This document shows positions 7,401-15,608 of a DNA stretch of 33,119 nt, piece by piece. Each line of letters begins with the position of its first letter. Positions within the stretch are counted from its first letter, which is position 1. The notes under the pieces were generated by a model. The model made no database searches and was not told the DNA's origin. It was given only the letters and a program-made list of their open reading frames with translations. This stretch comes from Acidimicrobiaceae bacterium (GTDB taxonomy: Bacteria; Actinomycetota; Acidimicrobiia; Acidimicrobiales; Bog-793): assembly GCA_027365385.1 (NCBI GenBank), contig DAHXNN010000138.1:1-33119 (forward strand), in the 5' to 3' direction. The position numbers and the translations under genes are program-made.

Positions 7401-9050
7401 TCAGATGACCAGCGTCGCTTGGTGCGCGAAGTCCACGAGCGGCTGCGGCCAGACACCAAAGACAAGGGTCGTCGCGACGCATAGGACCAGCCCTGCCGCC
7501 ACCCACGGCGACACCGCCACGCTCGTCGGATCCGGCTCGACGGCCCCGACGAGCGACGCCACCGGCGCTGCGACAAGCGTCGCTACACCGCTCCCAGACG
7601 GCACCTCGAACGTGTCCCCAAGCGTCCCGCTGGCGACGGCGCCTTCGTGCGTCGAGTTCGTCCGACCGACGTCGGAGAACATGAGGAAGACGAGGCGCAA
7701 GTAGAAGAACGCCGCGACTGCGGCAGTGCCCATCGCGACAGCTGCCAGCGCGTAGCTGTGGGCCGACACGGCAGCCTCGACGACGTAGAGCTTCGCGAAG
7801 AAGCCGGTCGTGAACGGAGCGCCGGCCTGGGCGAGCAGCAGGACTGCGAAGGCGACAGCGAGAACCGGTTGGCGTCTGCCGAGGCCCCTGTACCTCTCGA
7901 GACCGTGCCTCTCGTCCCCCTTGCCCCCCACCGCTGCGACAACGGCGAAGCTGCCGAGCGCGAGGAAGCTGTAGGTGAAGAGATAGAAGACGCTCCCAGC
8001 GACACCGCGTGCTGTCGCCGCCTGCAGGCCGAGCAGGACGAAGCCCGCGTGGTTGATAGAAGAGTACGCGAGCATGCGCTTGACGTCGCTCTGGACGAGG
8101 GCAACGACCGCGCCGAGAACAAGCGTCAGGATCGCGATCACCCATATCGCTGGTTGCCAGGTTCCACGAAGCGTGGGGAACGTCGTCACGAAGACGCGAA
8201 GCAGTGCCGCGAAGCCCCCGGCCTTCGCCATCGACGCCATGAATCCCGTCGCCGGTGTCGGGGATCCTTGGTAGACGTCTGGGGTCCACATATGGAAGGG
8301 CACGGCCGCCACCTTGAACGCGAACCCGACGAGCAGGAGCGCGAGCCCCCCGAGGAGGACGCCGTCGGACGTCACGACGTTGCGCGCGAGGAAGCCTGCT
8401 ATCTGCGCGAGATTCGTCGACCCGGTCGCGCCATAGGTAAGGGCGATGCCGTAGACGAAGATCGCCGAGGAGAACGCGCCGAGGACGAAGTACTTCATAG
8501 CGGCTTCGCCCGAGCTCTCCCGCCAGTGGTCGAAGCCGGCGAGGATGTACAACGGGATCGAAAGGATCTCGAGCGCGAGGAAGATGAGGACGAGGTCGTT
8601 GGCGGTCGCCATGAACATCGCGCCCGAGCCGGAGATGAGAGCGAGCACGTAGTACTCGCAGCCGCCGACACCCTCGCGCCGTAGATGACCTGCAGCCAGC
8701 ATCGGCGCGACGACGAGGATGCACGACACGAGGACGAGGAACAGCACGCCGAACCCGTCGACGTTGACCGCGCGGGCAACGGCCGTGAAGGGGCCGTGGT
8801 CCGATACGTCGCGCCACAGCACGAGCGAGGCGATGAGAGAGGCGATACCGATCCCGACCGTCGCCGTCGCATACGCCTCGGTCGGCAACGGGCGTGGGCT
8901 GAGTGAGGAGACGAGGAGGAGGACGAGCATCCCTCCGAGCAGAATGAGCTCCGGCAGGATGGCCGTGTAGTCGATACGCGGCATGGCGATGCCACCAGCC
9001 GCCAGCAGGTGGGCAGCCATGCTGGCCAGGATCGCCGTCGAGCCCGTCAC
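7401..9050 (-). CDS. nuoN: NADH-quinone oxidoreductase subunit N
   Basis: 549-aa multi-TM antiporter-like ORF (AVPFHMWTPDVYQGSPTPATGFMASMAKAGGFAALLR) at the end of the nuo operon; GTG start overlaps nuoM stop. Confidence 0.95.
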   Translation of the reverse strand: MTGSTAILASMAAHLLAAGGIAMPRIDYTAILPELILLGGMLVLLLVSSLSPRPLPTEAYATATVGIGIASLIASLVLWRDVSDHGPFTAVARAVNVDGFGVLFLVLVSCILVVAPMLAAGHLRREGVGGCEYYVLALISGSGAMFMATANDLVLIFLALEILSIPLYILAGFDHWRESSGEAAMKYFVLGAFSSAIFVYGIALTYGATGSTNLAQIAGFLARNVVTSDGVLLGGLALLLVGFAFKVAAVPFHMWTPDVYQGSPTPATGFMASMAKAGGFAALLRVFVTTFPTLRGTWQPAIWVIAILTLVLGAVVALVQSDVKRMLAYSSINHAGFVLLGLQAATARGVAGSVFYLFTYSFLALGSFAVVAAVGGKGDERHGLERYRGLGRRQPVLAVAFAVLLLAQAGAPFTTGFFAKLYVVEAAVSAHSYALAAVAMGTAAVAAFFYLRLVFLMFSDVGRTNSTHEGAVASGTLGDTFEVPSGSGVATLVAAPVASLVGAVEPDPTSVAVSPWVAAGLVLCVATTLVFGVWPQPLVDFAHQATLVI

Positions 9051-10744
9051 GTGCGCGCCCCCTTCGTCTCACGTCCCGTGGCTCTCGTCGCGAGAGTCCG
9101 CTCGCCGCCAGTGCCGAGCTGGAGAGTCACTGACGAGCTGTAGGCCGTCGAGGTTCGCGCCGCGAGGGTCCCGCTGACGGGCTGGCCGGCAAGCGGGATG
9201 CGGGGATGGGCAACCTGCTCGACGTGCAGGACAAGGGCGTCGACCGACGGCGTGATCCGCTCGAGGACAGGCTGCGGGTAGACGCCGAGTGCGACGATCA
9301 GCACGACGAGCGGCGCGAGGACGAGAGCTTCGCGCCACGTCATCTCCGCGAAGGGTGCTTCGCCCGCCACGGGATCTGCCTTGCCGTGGAAGACGCGCTG
9401 GTAGGCCCAGAGGAAGTAGGCAGCAGCGACAACCACCCCGCCGGTCGCGGCGACTGCCCACCAGCGGTGCGTGAGGAACGTTCCGGACAAGATGAGGAAC
9501 TCGCCGACGAAGCCGTTGAGGCCGGGGACACCGATGGACGCGAGCATCACGACGGTGAAGACACCGGCGAGCACCGGGGCAGAGCTCTGAAGGCCCTTCA
9601 GCTTCGGTATGGCAAACGTGCCTCGACGCCGGTAGATCATCGCTATGAGGAGGAACAGCGCTGCGGTGTAGATGCCATGGTTGACCATCTGCAGCACTGC
9701 GCCCGAGAGGGACTCGCCGGTGAGAGCGAAGAGCCCGACGACGATGAAGCCGAGGTGTGCGAGCGAGGAGTACGCGACCAGTCGCTTCAGGTCGTGTTGG
9801 ACCGCAGCGACGATCCCACCGTAGATGATGCCGATCACACCGAGCGTGAGGAGCAGTGGGGCGAGGACGACGACGGCATGGGGGAACAGTCCGAGGTCGA
9901 AGCGGATGATCCCGTACGTCCCGAGCTTGGCCATGACACCGGCCAGCAGCACTGATCCCGCCGCAGGGGACTCTCCATAGGCATCGGGTGACCAGGTGTG
10001 AAAAGGGAACACCGGTGCCTTCACCGCAAACGCCGCCGTGAAGGAGAGGAAGAGGACGATGTCTGCCGTCCCCGACAGATGCGTGCTGGCAAGCTCGCGT
10101 ATGTCAAAGGTCGTCACACCGGTCTGCCCCTGGTGGATGAAGACCAGCGAGACGATTCCGACAAGCATGAATGCCGAGGCGGCGAAGGTGTACAGGAAGA
10201 ACTTCGTCGCCGCATATCCACGGCGCTCGTGACCCCATCCGACGATCAAGAAGTACACCGGGACGAGCGTCGCCTCGAAGAACAGGAAGAACAGGAGCAC
10301 GTCGATCGAGAGGAAGCTCCCGAGGCAAGCAGCCTCTAGGAAGAGCACCCACGCCGTGAAGGACTTCGGGTTCTCACGTGCCGTGGCTCCGGCCAGGGCG
10401 ACCGGGAACAGCACCGCGGACATGAGCACGAGGAAGAGCGAGATGCCGTCGACTCCGAGCGTCCAGGAGATGCCGAGCGGAGCGATCCAGGGGTGCTCGC
10501 TCACCATCTGGTAGCCGCCGAAGCCCGCCTGGAACTGGTCGAGCACCGCTGCCGCGATGCCGAGGACGGCAAGTGATGCCGCCATGCCTGCCGCGCGGAT
10601 CGCCCATGTAGCGCTGCGGGGCAGGAGCATCACCAGGACGGCCGCGCCCGCGGGGACGAGGACCAGCGCTGTGAGGAAGGGGAACGCCTGTTGACCTCCG
10701 GTGATGCCGGCGGTCAAGATCGGTCCGAAGGCGCTAGCTGTCAT
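9047..10744 (-). CDS. nuoM: NADH-quinone oxidoreductase subunit M
   Basis: PVFPFHTWSPDAYGESPAAGSVLLAGVMAKLGTYGIIRF; start at ATG overlapping nuoL stop (ATGA), so the 799-aa ORF call is over-extended. Confidence 0.95.
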   Translation of the reverse strand: MTASAFGPILTAGITGGQQAFPFLTALVLVPAGAAVLVMLLPRSATWAIRAAGMAASLAVLGIAAAVLDQFQAGFGGYQMVSEHPWIAPLGISWTLGVDGISLFLVLMSAVLFPVALAGATARENPKSFTAWVLFLEAACLGSFLSIDVLLFFLFFEATLVPVYFLIVGWGHERRGYAATKFFLYTFAASAFMLVGIVSLVFIHQGQTGVTTFDIRELASTHLSGTADIVLFLSFTAAFAVKAPVFPFHTWSPDAYGESPAAGSVLLAGVMAKLGTYGIIRFDLGLFPHAVVVLAPLLLTLGVIGIIYGGIVAAVQHDLKRLVAYSSLAHLGFIVVGLFALTGESLSGAVLQMVNHGIYTAALFLLIAMIYRRRGTFAIPKLKGLQSSAPVLAGVFTVVMLASIGVPGLNGFVGEFLILSGTFLTHRWWAVAATGGVVVAAAYFLWAYQRVFHGKADPVAGEAPFAEMTWREALVLAPLVVLIVALGVYPQPVLERITPSVDALVLHVEQVAHPRIPLAGQPVSGTLAARTSTAYSSSVTLQLGTGGERTLATRATGRETKGART

Positions 10745-12660
10745 GACCCCACCCGGACGAGGACGTAGGCGACGAGGACGACGAGACCCGCAACGAGGCC
10801 GAGGGCGTAGTTGCGGACATAGCCGCTCTGGACCCTCCTGAGCCGTTCGCCGCTCCAGCGCGTGACGCCGGCGACGCCGTTCACCGCCCCGTCGACGATA
10901 CGCGACTCGACGACAGTCGCTGTGAAGCTCGCCAGCGCGGTGGACGTCCGAGCGACGAACCTGTCCTCGCCGCGGTCGACGAACCACGCCATGAACAAGA
11001 ACCTTGGCTCGAGGGCAGGCCTGCTCGACGAGGCTCGCCACACCGAAGCGGCAACGAGGACACCCGTGACGGCGATGGCTGCGTCGACCACCGAGAACAG
11101 CCATTCCTGACCGACGCTGAAATGCGTCTGAAGCAAGCTCGGCCCGACGACCGGGTCGAGCCAGCGCTCGAGGAACACGAGGTTGGGATGGAAGGGGAGG
11201 TCGATGAAGCCCCCCAGGGCCGCGAGGGTCGCGAGCACGACGAGAGGGAGGGACATGTGCCAGGACGGGTCGTGAGGGTGCAGTCCATGGCCGAGCTCCT
11301 CGTTGTCGTGCCCGTCGGCCACCGGACGCGCCTCTGTCCAGCGCCGCTCGCCAAGGAAGACGAGGAAGTACTCGCGACCCATGTAGTAGGCAGTCAGGAG
11401 CGCGCTGACCGCTCCGATCACCCAGAGAGCCGGCGTCACTGCCCACGCGTTCTGGAGCACGTCACCTTTCGACCAGAATCCGCTGAAGGGCGGGACACCT
11501 GCGATCGAGAACCAGCCGATCAGGAACGTGATGCCGGTGATAGGCATGAGCCTTGCAAGGCCGCCCATGTTCTTGATGTCCTGGTCCTCGTCCATCGCGT
11601 GGATGACCGAGCCCGATCCCAGGAAGAGCAGCGCCTTGTAGAAGGCGTGCGTCAGCATCAGGAAGATCGCCGCGACGTACGCGCCTGAGCCGACGGCTAG
11701 GAACATGTAGCCGAGCTGGGACACGGTCGAGTAGGCGAGCACCTTCTTGATGTCGTTCTGGGCGCAGGCGCTCGTCGCCCCCACGAAGGCCGTGACGGCA
11801 CCGACCCACGCGATGACGTGGGCTGCATCGGGTGTGAGGTGCAGGATCGGGTTGATCCGGCACATCAGGTAGACGCCTGCCGTCACCATCGTCGCTGCGT
11901 GGATGAGCGCGGAGACCGGAGTCGGACCGGCCATGGCGTCGGCGAGCCACGGGAACAGCGGTATCTGCGCGGACTTCCCGACCGCTCCGAGGAAGAGCAG
12001 CAGGGCGATCGCGACGAGGCTCGGCGTGCCGACGTGACCGAGGCGGGAGAACACCGTCGTGTACTCGAAGCTCCCGGTGCGCTCGAAGATCAAGAACAAC
12101 GCGACGAGGAACCCGGCGTCTCCGATCCTGTTGAAGATCATCGCCTTCTTACCCGCGCTCGCAGCCTCGTCTCGCTCGAACCAGAACGCGATGAGGAAGT
12201 ACGAGCAGACGCCCACGCCCTCCCAGCCGAAGAAGGAGAGGACGAAGTTGTCGGCGAGGACGAGCATCAGCATCGCGAAGACGAACAAGTTCAAGTAGGT
12301 GAAGAACTTCGGGAACTGCTCGTCATGCTTCATGTAACCGATCGAGTAGAGGTGGATCAGCGAGCTGACTCCGGTGATGAACGCAGCCATCGTCATCGAG
12401 AGCGGGTCGACGAGAATCCCCGCGCCAACGCGCAGTCGACCAGCTCCGAACCACGTGAACCAGCTCTGCGTGAACTCTCGGTGCGCGGGCGCCTGCTGGA
12501 ACAGCGCGACGAACACGATCACCGTGACGACGAACGACGCGGCGACCATCGCCGTCGCGAGCCAGCCTGCAAGCGGGTTGCCGAGACGGCGACCCAGAGA
12601 GAACAGGACTGCAAAGCCCGCGAGGGGCAGGATGGGGATGAGGAAGGCGGCGTGGATCAC
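10741..12660 (-). CDS. nuoL: NADH-quinone oxidoreductase subunit L
   Basis: 639 aa; IPLFPWLADAMAGPTPVSALIHAATMVTAGVYLMCR; position in operon. Confidence 0.97.
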   Translation of the reverse strand: MIHAAFLIPILPLAGFAVLFSLGRRLGNPLAGWLATAMVAASFVVTVIVFVALFQQAPAHREFTQSWFTWFGAGRLRVGAGILVDPLSMTMAAFITGVSSLIHLYSIGYMKHDEQFPKFFTYLNLFVFAMLMLVLADNFVLSFFGWEGVGVCSYFLIAFWFERDEAASAGKKAMIFNRIGDAGFLVALFLIFERTGSFEYTTVFSRLGHVGTPSLVAIALLLFLGAVGKSAQIPLFPWLADAMAGPTPVSALIHAATMVTAGVYLMCRINPILHLTPDAAHVIAWVGAVTAFVGATSACAQNDIKKVLAYSTVSQLGYMFLAVGSGAYVAAIFLMLTHAFYKALLFLGSGSVIHAMDEDQDIKNMGGLARLMPITGITFLIGWFSIAGVPPFSGFWSKGDVLQNAWAVTPALWVIGAVSALLTAYYMGREYFLVFLGERRWTEARPVADGHDNEELGHGLHPHDPSWHMSLPLVVLATLAALGGFIDLPFHPNLVFLERWLDPVVGPSLLQTHFSVGQEWLFSVVDAAIAVTGVLVAASVWRASSSRPALEPRFLFMAWFVDRGEDRFVARTSTALASFTATVVESRIVDGAVNGVAGVTRWSGERLRRVQSGYVRNYALGLVAGLVVLVAYVLVRVGS

Positions 12661-12670
12661 GTCGGTACGG

Positions 12671-12976
12671 TCAACCCTTCATGACGTGGGCGTCGTCGGC
12701 AGTCGCGCCGACCTTGCGCCGGAAGATGGCCACGATGATGCCCAGACCGACGACCACCTCGGCCGCGGCGACGACGAGCACGAAGAACACGGCCACCTGG
12801 CCCCCGACGTCGTCGAGGGCACGCGCGTACGTGACGAATGTGAGGTTCGCAGCGTTGAGCATCAGCTCGATGCACATGAACATGACAAGCACATTGCGCC
12901 GGACGAGAAGCCCGACGACGCCGATGGTGAAGAGCACTGCAGCAAGCGTGAGGTACCAGCTGGCGTCGACGCTCAT
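12671..12976 (-). CDS. nuoK: NADH-quinone oxidoreductase subunit K
   Basis: 101 aa; [27 protein letters not shown]. Confidence 0.97.
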   Translation of the reverse strand: MSVDASWYLTLAAVLFTIGVVGLLVRRNVLVMFMCIELMLNAANLTFVTYARALDDVGGQVAVFFVLVVAAAEVVVGLGIIVAIFRRKVGATADDAHVMKG

Positions 12977-13689
12977 CTCGAGCCCACCTCCTCGCGAACC
13001 TCGAGATCACCCTCGGCGCGGGCTGGCCCGATCTCACGCTCGCCGGCGGTGCGCTCGCCGGCCACGCCTGCAGCGGGGTCGGCAGTGCCTGTCCCTGCTG
13101 CCTCGTCCGGCTCTGCACCACCGCCCGGACCCTCCTGCTCGCGCCGCTCGGGCCTGCGTGCGAGCACCACGGCGCCCACGACAGCGACGACGAGCAGTGC
13201 GGAGGTGACCTCGAAGGGGACGAGGTAGGTGGTGAAGATCGCCCGACCGAGGACTGCCACGTTGGCCCCCGGGCTGGAGAGCTTCCCCTCCACCGAGTGC
13301 GCTCCGGTCGTCCACCGGCTGCGCGACAGCAGGATCACCTCGGCGAGGACCAGGCAACCGAGGAGAAGGGCGACGAGCCGCTGGCCCCGGAACACCTCGG
13401 CGAGCACGCGCTCTTGACGGTCGACACCGAGGAGCATGATCACGAAGAGGAAGAGCACGACGATCGCGCCCGTGTAGACGATCACCTGAATCGCAGCGAG
13501 GAACTGGGCGTTCTCCTCGACAAAGAGCACAGCGATACCAAACAACGTCATGACGAGCGACAACGCGGCGTGGACGGGGTTGCGCATCAGCACGACACCC
13601 AGCGCGCCGACCACACAGATGACAGCCGCTATCGCGAACGTGAGGGCGTCGGGGATCGTCGCGACCGCGAGGACCATGGAATCGCCCAT
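12973..13689 (-). CDS. nuoJ: NADH-quinone oxidoreductase subunit J
   Basis: [52 protein letters not shown]. Confidence 0.95.
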   Translation of the reverse strand: MGDSMVLAVATIPDALTFAIAAVICVVGALGVVLMRNPVHAALSLVMTLFGIAVLFVEENAQFLAAIQVIVYTGAIVVLFLFVIMLLGVDRQERVLAEVFRGQRLVALLLGCLVLAEVILLSRSRWTTGAHSVEGKLSSPGANVAVLGRAIFTTYLVPFEVTSALLVVAVVGAVVLARRPERREQEGPGGGAEPDEAAGTGTADPAAGVAGERTAGEREIGPARAEGDLEVREEVGSR

Positions 13690-14381
13690 CAGCGGACCTT
13701 CCCGCCGAGACGCACGGGAATCTTGTTGCGTGAGACGGTGCGGACGGAGATGTTGCCGGTCGCTTCATCGTCGCGTCGGCCGCTCTGACCCGCCTCCGGA
13801 GGACGGACTCCGTAGCCGAGCTCCCCCGACCACTGGACCTCGCCCTCGTACTGTGCCGCACCGTTCGGCGCGGTCGCCCGCATCCAGCCAGAAGTGTGCT
13901 GGTCCTCCCCCTCCCGCCAGTCCTCCCACGGGAGGTGCCGGGGCCGGCCTTCGTCGTCGACGACGAGCTCGGCCTTCGTGTAGATGGCGTCGGCCCGGCT
14001 CGTGAAGGAGAACTCGAACAGCTTCGACTCCGTGATCGCCTCCGTCGGACAGGCTTCGACGCACAGGTCGCAGTGGATGCATCGCAGGTAGTTGATCTCG
14101 TAGACGAAGCCGAAGCGCTCGCCCGGGGACGTCGGCGCGTCCGGGTCGTTGTCGGCACCTCGGACATAGATGCAGTCCGCCGGGCACACAGCCGCGCAGA
14201 GCTCACAGCCGATGCACTTCTCCATGCCGTCCTCGTAGCGATTGAGGACGTGCCGCCCGTGGGCCCGGGGCGGCTTGGGCTGCTTCTCCTTCGGGTATTC
14301 GCGCGTCACACGCGGCTCGAGCACCTGCTTGAGGGTGAGCTTGAACCCGCCGAAGAACCGGAGGTCGTCGAAGATGCCCAT
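13689..14381 (-). CDS. nuoI: NADH-quinone oxidoreductase subunit I
   Basis: Two 4Fe-4S motifs: CIGCELCAAVCPADC and CIHCDLCVEACPTEAI. Confidence 0.96.
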   Translation of the reverse strand: MGIFDDLRFFGGFKLTLKQVLEPRVTREYPKEKQPKPPRAHGRHVLNRYEDGMEKCIGCELCAAVCPADCIYVRGADNDPDAPTSPGERFGFVYEINYLRCIHCDLCVEACPTEAITESKLFEFSFTSRADAIYTKAELVVDDEGRPRHLPWEDWREGEDQHTSGWMRATAPNGAAQYEGEVQWSGELGYGVRPPEAGQSGRRDDEATGNISVRTVSRNKIPVRLGGKVR

Positions 14382-14384
14382 CGA

Positions 14385-15608
14385 TCAGCTCCCCGCCTTG
14401 TCGGCGTCGAGGGTTCGCAGCATCGGCGCTGGTGGGCCCGGCCTCACGACGCGGGCGGCGCCAGTAGCCGCTGCCGGCAGCGCGTCACGTCGCCGCCGGC
14501 CGACGCGGACGGCCTGGTAGAGCAACGCCGCTCCCACGATCCCAGCACCGAGCAGAGCGAAGCCCCAGGCGACCGAGACAATGACGCCGGCCACGACGAG
14601 GAGCCATCCGAGCGACAGCGGGATGAGCCGCTTCCAACCGAGATCCATCAGCTGGTCGTAGCGCATCCGGGGAAGCGAGGCGCGGATCCACACCTGGACA
14701 TAGCAGAAGACGACCGTCTTTCCCACGAACCAGACGATCGGCCAGAGCCACGGCAGGAAGTGGAACCCCGGCCCATCGGGCCCGCCGAAGAACAACGTCA
14801 CGGCCACCGCAGACATGGTGATCGTGTTCATGAACTCGGCGAGATAGAACAGCGCGAAGCGGAGCGAAGAATACTCCGTGTTGAAGCCCCCGCCGAGCTC
14901 CGACTCGCCTTCTGCGAGGTCGAACGGCGGTCGGTTCATCTCGGCGGTGGACGCGATGAGGAACACGACGAACGGCACGATGCCGAGGCGGAGGACGTTC
15001 CACTGCCAGACGTGGTGCGCCTGGGATTGGACGATGGCGCGGGTCGAGAGCGAGTGCGATTCGAGGACGACCGTGACGACCGCCAGACCGAGCGCGGCCT
15101 CGTAAGAGATCATCTGGGCAGAGGCGCGGATCGAGCCGAGGAGCGGGTACTTCGAGCCCGACGACCATCCGGCGAGCATCGTGCCGTAGACGGCCACCGA
15201 GCTCAGCGCGAGCAGGAACAGGATGCCCATGGGTGGATCGGCGACCTGGAGCTCGACCACGTGGTGCGCGATCGTGACGACGCCCCCGACGGGCACGATC
15301 GCGAACATCAGGAAGGCCGGCACGACAGCGAGGAGCGGCGCGAGCCGGAACACGAAGCGGTCTGCCCGGTCAGGGAGCAAGTCCTCTTTGAAGAAGAGCT
15401 TCGTGCCGTCGGCGAGCGACTGGAGCAGCCCGTACGGCCCCGCTCGGTTCGGGCCGATCCGGTCCTGCATGTCGGAGATGACCTTGCGCTCGAACCAGAC
15501 CATGAGCATCGTCGCGACGAGCAGGGCAGCGAACGCGACCAACGCCTTGACGACGACGATGACGATGACTGCGAGGCCGACGCCGTGGGCGAAGAGCGGA
15601 TCTGGCAT
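14385..15608 (-). CDS. nuoH: NADH-quinone oxidoreductase subunit H
   Basis: ERKVISDMQDRIGPNRAGPYGLLQSLADGTKLFFKEDLLP; start at ATG sharing a base with nuoG stop (TGATG). Confidence 0.96.
   Translation of the reverse strand: MPDPLFAHGVGLAVIVIVVVKALVAFAALLVATMLMVWFERKVISDMQDRIGPNRAGPYGLLQSLADGTKLFFKEDLLPDRADRFVFRLAPLLAVVPAFLMFAIVPVGGVVTIAHHVVELQVADPPMGILFLLALSSVAVYGTMLAGWSSGSKYPLLGSIRASAQMISYEAALGLAVVTVVLESHSLSTRAIVQSQAHHVWQWNVLRLGIVPFVVFLIASTAEMNRPPFDLAEGESELGGGFNTEYSSLRFALFYLAEFMNTITMSAVAVTLFFGGPDGPGFHFLPWLWPIVWFVGKTVVFCYVQVWIRASLPRMRYDQLMDLGWKRLIPLSLGWLLVVAGVIVSVAWGFALLGAGIVGAALLYQAVRVGRRRRDALPAAATGAARVVRPGPPAPMLRTLDADKAGS

Noticed and set aside
7375-9072. 565-aa minus-strand ORF
   Set aside because: Out-of-frame shadow of nuoN
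9996-10015. GGTGTGAAAAGGGAACACC resembling a Rex or other operator
   Set aside because: Inside nuoM coding sequence (FPFHTWS codons), imperfect dyad; explained by the protein
13700-13800. Possible pseudogene or frameshift at the nuoI C-terminus (long hydrophilic tail)
   Set aside because: ORF is continuous and overlaps nuoJ start by 1 nt; extended C-terminal tails are common in actinobacterial NuoI/NuoJ
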